Below, piece after piece: positions 23,519 to 33,900 of a stretch of DNA of 64,000 nucleotides. Origin of the DNA: Hymenolepis diminuta (taxonomy: Eukaryota; Platyhelminthes; Cestoda; Cyclophyllidea; Hymenolepididae); the NCBI GenBank assembly GCA_900708905.1, contig CAADRB010000014.1:1800454-1864453 (forward strand), written 5' to 3'. Position 1 is the first letter of the stretch. Each line of letters opens with the position of its first letter. The position numbers were made by a program, and so were the translations under genes. The notes beneath the pieces are model-generated. The model worked only from the letters and a program-made list of their open reading frames with translations, did no database searches and was not told the DNA's origin.

Positions 23519-23943
23519 CTGCAAATAGGAAAATGCTGTGTAATTTTGTCAGATTTTAGTAAATAATCAGCCTTTATTTAATTAACCCAATAGCTTTTAG
23601 CTAATACTAACCGTGATACTGTGGAATATGTAGTATTACATGGATGCCTATGTTGTGTCATTACATACTGATTATCGGAAACACTATGACACATCAGTTT
23701 TATGTTGAAGAGAGCATTTTTAGGAACGGTGGTGAATATCGTTAATTTTCAACCAAGAAAGGCAGTTGGACTTATGATTCCGCTGTGGCATTTGATTAGC
23801 CCTTCATATTACTACGTCTAAGTCTACATTATTAGTAATCAATACAACTTATATTTTCACAGTAATTCTAAAAGATACATCTGCATAGCCCATAGTCATC
23901 TAAAAAATATTATAAATACCATCAAATTAAGAATATTGCTCAC

Positions 23944-24477
23944 TTCAGCTCCCTTTAGCGGGATTCCATGCTGATTTTTATTGTAAATCTCCAGTCGGTT
24001 AGGAAACAAACGAGCATGTTTCTTTTGCCACGTGTGCAGAAAGGGTCCTCCAAGTCTAAGCACTTCACTCTCCACTAAACAATCTGATGGACCGCAGCCA
24101 AATATCTTCGGATCAATCCACCATTCAAGCAGGAGTTCTGCTGGCCAACTTGGAATATCTTCGTGATCGAGAAATTTATTTGTTCCGGTACTGGTTGGTG
24201 GTGATGTCAAGCTCAAAGAAGATGAAGGCGACTGGACTATCGCCTGAGACATTGTCACCGATTGTGGAGGATTTGTGGCTGCTTCTCCTTCAGATTGATT
24301 TGGCAGTGTTTGACTGAGCTGATTTAGTCGCTGCTGCAATTTGGCTCGACGTTTGCTCTCAATTTGGTCGAAATCTTCATTCACCGCATCAAAAATCGTG
24401 GTGGTCATTTCGTGTTCCCAACGGTCGGCTATTACTACGTCAAACTCCTTGTATGCCTGTTGGTCCTCATCTGTCAG
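23944..24477 (-). CDS. GRK2: GRK exon 5 of 7 seen: RGS-extension helix, long linker, PH start
   Basis: A 178-codon exon, phase 0 at both ends (acceptor TTTAG before 24477, donor GTGAGC from 23943). Residues 1-47 (LTDEDQQAYKEFDVVIADRW onward, through TTTIFDAVNEDFDQIESKRRAK) match the helix that follows the AGC C-tail and packs on the RGS domain in GRK2; the pattern F-x-V-I-A/S-x-RW is conserved. Residues 47-131 are an ~85-residue linker rich in Ser, Pro, Thr and Gln, with a WWIDPKIFGCGPS end; in human GRK2 this stretch is only about 15 residues. From residue 132 (DCLVESEVLRLGGPFLHTWQ, then LFPNRLEIY) the first PH strands are clear. The frame stays open and non-repetitive throughout, so I treat the linker as coding rather than a retained intron; transcript evidence would settle this. 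Confidence 0.92.
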
Positions 24478-25500
24478 CTAAATTTTTCCATCAAAATTTG
24501 AATTAAACCACTAAAACAATTATGTATATATTTGATATGGTAAAGTTGAAGCAATTTTTCAATTTATTAGAACATTCAGGGCATTTCTTCACTTAGTATT
24601 TCGAGGCAAAAAATCCATTTTTGTAAATTAAAAAAACTGCTATCCTTTTTATTTTGAAATGCGGATAAGGCTTAACTAATAGAATTTAATTCAATTCTTT
24701 CAGCAGTAATCATTACAAAATATTCATTGAATTTATTACTTGCCACAAGTTCCAAAACCCAATAATAGCGCCTAATTGCCTTAATAACAAGTTTTTCTCC
24801 AAAATTCTGCAAGACGGCGACTCTGCAACTCAGCACACTTTAACGAATATGCAATTTTTATTAACAAGTAAAAATAAATTGTAAATGTACTTTTCCTTGG
24901 ATAAAATCATTAATTTTACCCAACAGTAGCTTATTAGAATAATTGGTGAAAGTGAATATATTTCATTACCCAGAGTAAAAACGTTAAAAATTTACATATT
25001 ATCTATTATTATTTTTACGTATTTACTTACTTAACAATAAATGAACACAGCTTATGGTGCTTCGCAAACTTACACTTTAAAAGTCACCTCATTTCTGAGT
25101 TTTTAATACCGCAGGCTGCTGAATATCTTGAAGGAAAGTGAATTAAAGTAGAATCAGGATTTAAATTATGGTTAACAAACGCTAGATATCGTAGACAAGT
25201 TTACGCTGAAATTTACGGGAACGAATCATGAAATTTAAATTTCGAAAACTGAAATATCCATAAAAATATATTCCAACTCGAATGAAAAAAATAGACGGAG
25301 TAAGATTCTTTGATATCTTGACGTTGCCCTCAGTATCTTTCTGACTTAATCCTCTTTATCATTTGGTAAACTTTCTGTTAACCGATTTCATTTATTTCAC
25401 ACGACTAAATTTATAGACAGTGTTTTATTACTCTGGATACTATTAACATATTTGAAAATAGCCTGAGCCATTTTAAAAGTGCCCTTTCACTTCTCACAAA

Positions 25501-26766
25501 CAGTTTGGGATAAGGCATCTGAAGGCACCTGGCGCACTTTTAGATTAACAGAAAATAAAACTGATAGTGATTAAAACTTGCAATTTCTTCTAATAAAACA
25601 AATAAACATAACATCAACCTAGCTTCTATTCTAATTATCCTCTTTTGGCTCCTATCACGGACTCAATTCGAATCCAAAAGGGACTGCAAGCTTTCATCAA
25701 GTGGCCTTAATTAATGTTCTCCATTCCTCGGCCTATTGCTTCCATCAGAGACGAGGATCTGATGTTATGGAGATGCTTATTAACTTCCTTCTCAACATGT
25801 GTGACATGATGATAAAAATTCTACGCCATCCATCCAATCCTGGGTTTGGAGAGTTTTATGGGATGGAGCCGAGTCTTGTTGGAAGACATAGGATCCTCCT
25901 CCATCGGCTACGCTGTCTATCCAAGGTGGCTAAATAACTATGGTTTGAGGAGTCTCGACATAGGCATTTGTATTGACTCTAAGGCCCAGTGGAAAAAATT
26001 GGGAATCATGATGTGCTCCTCACCTCACTGCTAACACTATCGAAAACCATCACCGTTGCTTGCTGGAAACTTCGTGCGCACGAATGAGAGTTGGAACTTC
26101 AGTGAGGTCTGCCCTCACATACCCACATATCGTTTCTTCAATTGACTTTTTCATTCTGATGGAAGTTTTTAGATTGAAGAAAAACCAAAGACACTTTCAT
26201 TCTTCTAGGTGCTTCAATTTGTTCAAGAGTCCTTTTGTACGCACTGGATGATTCTTTTGAGATGTTTTCGTCGACATCAACTGACCTCACCTAAGAATGC
26301 ATGATTTGTATCCGAGGTCATGACAAAATATTCCTTATTACTTCTCCAGACACTTAAAGATCTTTGGCAACATGTCAAGCATTGACTTCCCACGATTTTC
26401 GTCTATCATGCCATGCCATGCACTCTTCTCACAAACTCAGGTGTTCTGAGTGAATCAGCTGAGCGTTGGCAATGCTCTTTTCTCTTCCTCGTGGTGGCCA
26501 ATTCGCCTCCATTGTTTTCATTCAGCAGCCCCTTTCTAACTTTGCAAACGAGAGGTGTGACCACTTTTAGAGATCTTGCAATTTCAAAATTCCTGTGTTC
26601 CGCTTTTATAGACACTATTGCAGTTACAGGGTGTCTTTTCATTTAATTAGTGATAGTAGTATCTGCCTTGAGATCTTCTGATATAAACAATGCATTAATT
26701 GTTTTATCGAGTTAGTTTAAATTACAGAAATATAAGTGTCCTCACATACTTAACCTCCCTTTCCTG
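25501..26766 (-). mobile_element. Tc1/mariner copy B, full length (1.27 kb), inactive
   Basis: On the minus strand it runs from CAGGAAAGGGAGGTTAAG (ending at 26766) to an inverted end that on the plus strand reads CAGTTTGGGATAAGGCATCTG from 25501. The length of 1266 bp is normal for a mariner. It contains the whole transposase region with frameshifts and stops. Its first ~346 bases are the reverse complement of copy A, and 25561-26156 matches copy C at the right window edge base for base over the stretches I compared. TA target duplications are not evident at the borders. Confidence 0.85.
25690..26642 (-). pseudogene. Mariner-type transposase relic in copy B
   Basis: The minus-strand frame opens at 26642 with MKRHPVTAIVSIKAEHRNFE (DNA-binding domain, identical to copy A) and runs to about 26406. 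It then continues in shifting frames: MIDENRGKSMLDMLPKIFK, later DLTEVPTLIRARSFQQATVM, then RVNTNAYVETPQTIVI, a stop at about 25933, and PPWIDSVADGGGSYVFQQDS with APSHKTLQTQDWM. The FQQDSAPSH motif holds the second catalytic Asp and is intact. The WPPSSPDLNPLD region that should follow is not recognisable. Several frameshifts and stops make it non-functional. The family is the mariner type abundant in crustaceans, arachnids and other invertebrates (recalled, not searched). Confidence 0.8.
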
Positions 26767-28393
26767 CGTATATACTAAAACTATAATTTATTCTCCAATA
26801 AGAATGGCAAATTGCTTTATCATAAGTGAGCACATACAATGTTTTTGTAAATGTCTGTTAAGTAGTTATCCGTCAGAATCTTAAATAGAGAACTTTATTG
26901 TGCATAAATTCCAATATTTTAATTAATTGTAAATTAACTGGTATGCAATACGTACTGGGAAATTCGTACATAAAATTCACAAAAATGAAGATAGAATTAA
27001 ATTCGGGTGTGCAAAGTCTGCTCTCATGAAAATTAACATTCTTGAATTTGCATGCTCAAAAATTATGCGCAGATGTTCGTTTTTTACCTATATATTAAGC
27101 CGGAGATTATTATGCCAGAGAATGACTTTCTTTTCGACCACCTTCAAAGGATCAGCATGAATTTGTAGTCCAAAAATTAATATTTTGACTTAACTCTGCT
27201 GATTAAGCATAATATTTAAGATATTATAAGATCCAAGAAAATAGGGGTTTAATATGTCCATTTAGTAATATTTGATTTCCCTTAATAGTATTCTAGTCAG
27301 CTCAGTTATGCCGAAATCATGTTTGACCGCATAAGAAGACTAGTTTCCTGGTTATGAATAGGCAAATATATGTAAATATTTTTGAAATGCCAAGAATAGT
27401 CATAAAATTCAAAAATTGATCATTTTATGAAATATTTATTTCCCGTAAAACTCATCGCTTAAATGAAGTTCAACATGACATCTTTGATTAAAATAATTTA
27501 GCCAACCTTCTTTAAAATTTCGAGTTGGACTGTGCAGAGAATCCAAAAATATGTTTATTGATATGTGTTGTAAATTATCAGACCACTAAATTATTATTTA
27601 AAAGAAAATAGAGTTATTTAAATGGCTAAGAAAACGAATGGACCCTGCTTCATAAATCGATTTATATAAAAGGGCATTTTTTCTTTAAAATATTAAATAT
27701 AAAAATGTTTAAATCTCTTAAACAGCACATTTGATAAACATTATCTTTCAGATTCAAGAATAAATATGGACAAAGTATTTTATGTGGAAAATAGACCTAA
27801 TTGCATAAATGAATCGAGATACTTTTATATTATGCTGTGCAGAAGATAGCACTAATCAAAAAAGATTAGAAATGCAAAAACAAATGGCTTAAGCCAGCCT
27901 CTTACTTCGGAAGGAAAATTTTTTATCTCGCATAAAAGTGAATTAGGATTTATTTCTTGCCAAGCTCTGCTATTTTTCCTGAAGGAATAAAATGCACAAA
28001 ACTCGATTCGTAGTTTTGCCTGAATATCCTGTTGACAGAATATTACCCTATTTAATGAGCGTCTATCTATCAAAGCTAAAAGCACATTATAAATTCTCTT
28101 ATATTTCAGTTGGAGTTTTATTAGTTCCCTGGTTTTACAACTTAAGAGAGGTCCTGCTAGAGAATTCAATACTTCCAAACTCGATAACACCGCCGTTGCT
28201 TTTCTTAGTAAAATCACAATACCAGCATAATTTAACGGTGGATTCACAGTCATGATTTAAAGCCAAACCCTTCTGCCCAAATAAAGTCATACACTTCGAA
28301 TAATTAATTGCATAAAACTTTTGTTTAGTTCTTAAAATAAAAAATACACAACTTTAATTATGAGGAAATATTATATATTCAAAATATGCTTAC

Positions 28394-28556
28394 TCGGATG
28401 CCTTGTGTATCTTCGTCATCAAAAGCTCCGATTTCAAAAGCGTCAGCTGCGTTGACTTCACCTTGTGGTGGAATGAGAGGAGGCTCAAGACGTTGTCGCT
28501 TGGCCAACTCCCAGTCAATACTCGAAAGGAAGGAGTGCGTCATAAGTTCCTCTGCT
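28394..28556 (-). CDS. GRK2: GRK exon 4 of 7 seen: kinase end and AGC C-tail
   Basis: A 163-bp exon. Its first base completes a Gly codon split with exon 3 (phase 2), and it ends in phase 0 at CGA before donor GTAAGC. The acceptor is CATTGTAG. It encodes AEELMTHSFLSSIDWELAKR, matching the final kinase helix region (GRK2 has SPFFRSLDW there), then LEPPLIPPQGEVNAADAF and EIGAFDDEDTQGIR. The PPLIPP, NAADAF and DEDT elements are the active-site tether of the AGC C-terminal extension, which closes over the nucleotide in GRKs, and are very well conserved. The conservative changes are Q for R after PPLIPP and E for D after NAADAF. Confidence 0.95.
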
Positions 28557-30868
28557 CTACAATGAAAAATATACCAGACATTAATTTTTGCAGAGAATGA
28601 ACAAAACAATTGATTTATTGACGGATCTAAAAATCAAGGATAACCTAGTTTGATTATTTCAGATGCATCAATATTTATAAGAGGCTAAAATGATTAACTA
28701 AATTCAAATGGAAACTATTTTTTCCCGCGAGTAAAAGTGTCATAGATCAGGAGATTTTCCGCTCCATATGTCAGGAGTAATTAAATGCCATGAGCTATTT
28801 CAAGTAAATTGAGTGCTTATTTTGCTTAAGATGTTCTTGTAATGGTCAAGGCCATATATTATTTCCTTTAAAATTGATATATATTTTATTACAAACAAGA
28901 AATTCAAACAAAGTGTACAGTTTCGCAATAGGTTCATTTTATTATTACAATTCACCCCAGTTACTTTGAACCCCTTTATCTTGCATTATCTAGCTAATAT
29001 TGATACTATTAGAAGGAAACTATTCAATTTAAATTTATTTATTTATTGAAAAATCCTTGAATTCCCTGAAAATCAATTCATTTTTGAAACTGGAGACAAT
29101 TTCTGAATGTCAAAACATTGGAAAATTAAAAATTAAAGGACTGAATTATATCAAAGAATAAAAAGGAAAATTGTTTTTTAATTTTAATTTTTAGTTTACT
29201 TTTAAACAGTAAAATTTTGTAGAATACAGTTTTTCTACCTCCACTATATCTTCTTTTTTAATATTGTCCTCTTGACTCTGCTTTTTCATGACTCATGTTA
29301 TTGGTATTTTCTATTTGCCCTGAGCGATGGAATAAATAATGGAGTTTCTTAAATTCCCATAAATTTAGGCCATGCATCAAATTAAGTAGATTTTTCCCAC
29401 CGAAAGTTTGTTGTAGCTTCAGTTTAAAATTTTAAACTTAATGATATATATACCTTTATAGGTGGTCACAGAATTCAGTGAAAAGATAGCAATTTCAAGT
29501 TAGAAATTGATGGGATTGTCATCTTACTATTGACATAATGCAGGTAGTTGATTTAAAATTATTTTGTAAATGTACAACATAATTTCTTTGACCATTCATG
29601 GATTTTGTGTGCATTTAATAATACAATTTCGACGTATAAACAATATGTTTTGAATTTTGCACTGCTAATTTATGCCTATTATCTGACAATTCTTAATTCA
29701 TACTGCAAGTTATTTAAAAATAATTTGTATTTTACTACTATCGGTCTATGATCTGCGTTGGAATTCCAATAACCTTACTATCTTATTAGTGTTGACCGCC
29801 CGTTAAAACACCCACATCAGATCTCAGACTCCCATCTGTCACATTTGTCTTGGCATTCAATTAAAAACTCACATTGGAGATGCCCCTCAATGTACATTCC
29901 TCTTCCCAGACTGAACTATATAAACGCACACCTTAACATCACAGCCCGGTTTACCGGAACTTTCTGCTCCCTTTCTCTTTGCACAGCCCTAAAGCTCTCC
30001 AACTAGTGGTCTCTATTTTTATTTTATTTCGGTTTGAAGACCCGTACTTTTAAAGAGTTAGTTACATGCCCTCGTAATCAGAAACAAGTAACAATACTCC
30101 CCTTCTCTTACATGAGCGTGAAAATACTACAGATCTCAAAAATTTGATAAAAGAAGCAGACAAGTGTAAATATGCTTATCAAACTAATAAATACAACAAG
30201 AAAAATTGCAAATAAATATAATCCAAATTGTCAATAGCTACGACAATTTATTTTAAGCAAAAATGTTTACTTGTTAAAAACATGGAAAGTTTCTAAATTT
30301 TAAGTCATGGTCTTTATCATCATTTGTTTTAGAGGTAGGAAAAAGTTATGGGTTCCATGCGAGTTTTAAAAATGCTTTGACTGTGAGACCATATAACTAT
30401 TAAAATGGCCATTTTAGAAATAATGATACTTGCACTGTTAAAAATACAGAACTAAGAAAAATAAACAAAACAATGTATTCATGTAATTTGTCGAAAATAA
30501 AACAAATTGTTCGCATTTATATACAGGATCATGAAACAATGCTAAGACAAAATGTTTAACAGTTTAAATTTTTTTAATTAACTTTCAAAAATATGAAAAT
30601 CAGAAATTTAAATTAAAAACGCAATTAAGTATCAGTTTGATTTACCAAATATCTGTTTGGGTATGTAGAATGAATCGGTATTTCGCCAAAATATACTACT
30701 CATTATAGTATTCTTTTTCATTTTCCAAGTTTTATTCCCAGCTTATGTGAAGTTATATTATTTGGAATATATATTATTACGAACGTGCAGATTTTTTATT
30801 TTACGTGTGACCTGTTCGTGTTTGTAACAAGCGCAACTGTTAAGAGAATCTTAGATTATTTCACTTAC
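28557..30868 (-). other. GRK intron between exons 3 and 4 (2.3 kb)
   Basis: Donor GTAAGTG at 30868, a near-consensus site; acceptor AG at 28558-28557. Apart from the LTR-like block near 29.8-30.1 kb it is AT-rich and featureless to my reading. Confidence 0.8.
29790..30110 (+). repeat. LTR-like pyrimidine-rich block with TATA box
   Basis: A CT-rich island inside an AT-rich intron. ACTATATAAACGCACACC (about 29917-29934) is a good TATA-type core, and further down AGTTACATGCCC could be a decayed LTR end. There are no terminal repeats or coding to confirm it. It runs opposite to the GRK gene. It may be a solo LTR relic or simply an unrelated promoter-like sequence. Confidence 0.25.
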
Positions 30869-30969
30869 CCGCTACCTTGACAGCCCAATCGAACTTCGGT
30901 ATTAGTTTGTAGAAGTCCAATCAAAAATGCCTTCGTTGAATCTTCAAATGAATCCGGAATTTGAAGAAC
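30869..30969 (-). CDS. GRK2: GRK exon 3 of 7 seen: kinase C-lobe
   Basis: A 101-bp exon starting in phase 0 (acceptor AAATCTAG) and ending in phase 2 (GG before GTAAGTG). It encodes VLQIPDSFEDSTKAFLIGLL and then QTNTEVRLGCQGS. This matches the GRK2 stretch VELPDSF...LLEGLLQRDVNRRLGC, including the RLGC turn that precedes the alpha-I region. The Gly codon is completed by exon 4, giving RLGCQGSGAEEL. It is too short for start-to-stop ORF finding and was identified by homology and splice phase. The usual basic residue pair before RLGC is replaced by E-V-R. Confidence 0.92.
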
Positions 30970-33900
30970 CTAGATTTAAATGTTAATGCCTTAGAATCAG
31001 AAAAAATCAACTTTCAATGGATATAATTTGGATATATTTAGACAATTTCTATTAGAAAGCTGGAATAAATTATTTTCCTAATCGTATAATGTAATGCCCA
31101 AATAAATCATTCCAGTTGAACAAAAATAATGGAATAATCTTGTTTTTTCACTTATTTGTTTTACTTTTTGGATAAAACTATTTTCTATCTCTTAGAACTT
31201 GCATTATTTACTTTTTACTTCAACATTGTTAACATTACCTGTTATTTGAATGGTAACATTTTCGACTGTGCTCTTTCTAAATGCAACATTTACTCCAATA
31301 GGAGCAATATTCTACTCTCAAGGCCAATCACCACTGCAAAGTAGGATATTTATATGTCTTCATAGATAAGCCTTATTTGCCATAACAATAAATTTCAAAT
31401 GTAAAATTTTAAAGTTGATGCCTATGTCTCATTTTAAGTCAATAAAATGTGGTGCCAAATGCCCTGGGAATTTGCAGTTTGGCCAATTTAATGTCTTTTT
31501 CATATTCTTATTGGCGTTTTTAAATGTAGTTTTAACATTCATGTCAGAATTAAGATATTTATGAAGGTATGTGCAATTTATTTTAAAACCATTATCATTG
31601 TATTTAAATGATTATGATTCATGACTTATCGATACACAGTAAATTTAAACAAAACAGCGTCCACCTTATTTAGTAATTAATTGTAGAAGGCTACTGGGAG
31701 AAAATGTTATTTTTGAACTTGAATGCTCCTAAATATCCAAAAGATATAATCTAAAATTACGAATTTAAGGAGATTTTTAGTCTGTCTTTTCCATATTATT
31801 AGGTCAAGTGAGAATGAAATAGAAAATTCAGTTTTGAAATAATTTGAATTTTCAACCATACACAACAAAAAAAGAAATGTGTATTGAGAAATGAATGTCA
31901 ATTTTAGGGAAATTCTGAATACCAGAAGAGTAAAAAAATTGGGGCAACCTCTTTCCCTAGAAAAGAAAATTCAGGAAGTTAGGAACGAAATGAATGAAAA
32001 TATAAAACCTCCGGAAAGGAAATATAAAATTTTGAAAACTGTAAACAAGTGGAGAATTTTTAGAAGTTTTGAATATAAAGCTTCAATTCAATACAATGAA
32101 GCAACCATTTTGGTTTGGAAATTCACAATTTTTTTCACATTATCACCGAAACAACTGAATGATCGTTTATAAAAAATGTCTCAGATTTTGCCTTTTAATG
32201 AATGATGTGAAGTCATGGAAAATATATTTAATTCAATTAAAATGAAAATGGCAAAATATTTTATTCTAAATGTCAGAAAATTAAATCAAACACTGTTGGT
32301 TTTTTTAATTCAAGAAATGATTGCTTTCAGTATGAAATTTATTTTAGTGTAAATAAAACATGATTCCAAAAACAGTCGAAATTATTCATATGTCCAGTGT
32401 ATATTTCTATGTTATTTTTCATTAAAAATATTTATCTATGAGGTGTTTTATTTTTTAATTTATTCTTTGACATATAAGTAACAAAGCAAATTATATTCAG
32501 TGATTTTATACTCTGATATTTTCTAAAAAAATCAAAATTCGAAGTCAACGAAAAAATCAATAAAGTTACTTGTTTTATCGCTGCGAGTTGTTAGCCCCCA
32601 AATTCCTCCCTTAAAGTCGTTTGATACGACTAAATTCACTTTTGTCACCGCTTATTGACATGCACGGTTCTTAATATTGAACATAGTACAAATCTTCACT
32701 GATAATGAAAGTTTTAGAATGGTTGGTGAACATCGAGGTTGAAATGAAACTGTGCAATAATCAATAAAATCGTAAATCCATATATTTTGATTGACTGATT
32801 TTTTTAAACTTCTCTACTATATGGTTGTCATTTATTCCCTGTCAAGTTGTATTATAAGCCAATACCGTATTTGATAAGGGACAATGGGAGAAATGAAGCA
32901 TTTTCTCAGGGTTTTAAAAAATAAATCGCATAAAAATAAGGAAATTCTCGAAGTACATATAATCTTATCATAGAGGTTCAAAGGAAAAAATTGTCCACAT
33001 GCGCAAATATTGCTCCCTTAAAAATATGAATATTATATATAAAAGTGATGTGCGAACTCATCGGTAGAAAGTCTTTGGCTTAAAAATCATTGATTGGGGA
33101 CGGAGGAACCTTGTTCAGCCGTTGATTTTCTCATCTTTACGTTACTACAAGATAAAGGGATGGTTGGATCCTCGATAATTAATTACATGAGAAGATATCA
33201 CAAGGTAGACATAAATCAAGAGAATTAGCAAAGTCCTGGAAATGTAAGGAAATCGCTTGTACGTAAACTATGGGAAAAAATTATGAGTACTTTCACATTT
33301 AGGAGGTAAAATTAATTAAATAAAACGTGGGAAAAGTACGATCACTACACATACTTATTTGCATTTTTATTTTGTATTTAACAAAATTACAGTTTTATAA
33401 TATGGAAGTGAAGTAGATTTTAGTATTTGCTTCACATGTCTGCTTGGTCTGTCTACATATTGAGCACCTACTGACTCATTTATCCTTTGATTACCAACTG
33501 ACAAAGACCGCAAAATATGACTTTATTTAACCATAATCAAAATGCCGATTTTATATGTCCTGTTTAGACCGTAACTAACTTTCCTTACTACAACACTCTC
33601 TTGTTATCGTCTAATACACAATTAATCCATGACAGCTCTCTTTCATTCTTTGCAAGGATTATTGCGTCCTGTTAGCTAGACTTAGGCAATATAAGAAGCT
33701 TTAATTGGGATTCGAGCCAGTTTAGAGTTCATATCAACCCCCCTATGCAATCTCATCTTTGTTTGTTCAAACATGCCATTCTTTTTTGCCTTTTATTCCA
33801 CCTCCTCCTTTTCACCACTAACACTCATTTGCTTTCTCACACATACCTCAACCTTACTTCCTCCATATTCTCATTAGCTTGACTCATACCTTTGGTGCGT

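Larger units (their letters stand above)
24478..28393 (-). other. GRK intron between exons 4 and 5 (3.9 kb)
   Basis: Donor GTAAGC at 28393, acceptor AG at 24479-24478. It holds the full-length dead Tc1/mariner copy B (25501-26766) and an unassigned 133-codon minus-strand frame at 27852-28253. The rest is AT-rich with nothing recognised. Confidence 0.8.

Noticed and set aside
24087..24317. Plus-strand frame opposite GRK exon 5
   Set aside because: It is a shadow of the linker/PH-coding exon.
25701..26034. Plus-strand frames in copies B and C (also 63545-63878)
   Set aside because: They lie antisense to the transposase catalytic region; identity between the two copies reflects the transposon, not a gene.
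26413..26646. 77-codon frame on the plus strand (and its twin at 20241-20474, minus)
   Set aside because: It is antisense to the transposase N-terminus in copies B and A.
31891..32172. 93-codon plus-strand frame in a GRK intron
   Set aside because: Lys/Asn/Ile-rich as expected from AT-rich noncoding DNA; no motif.
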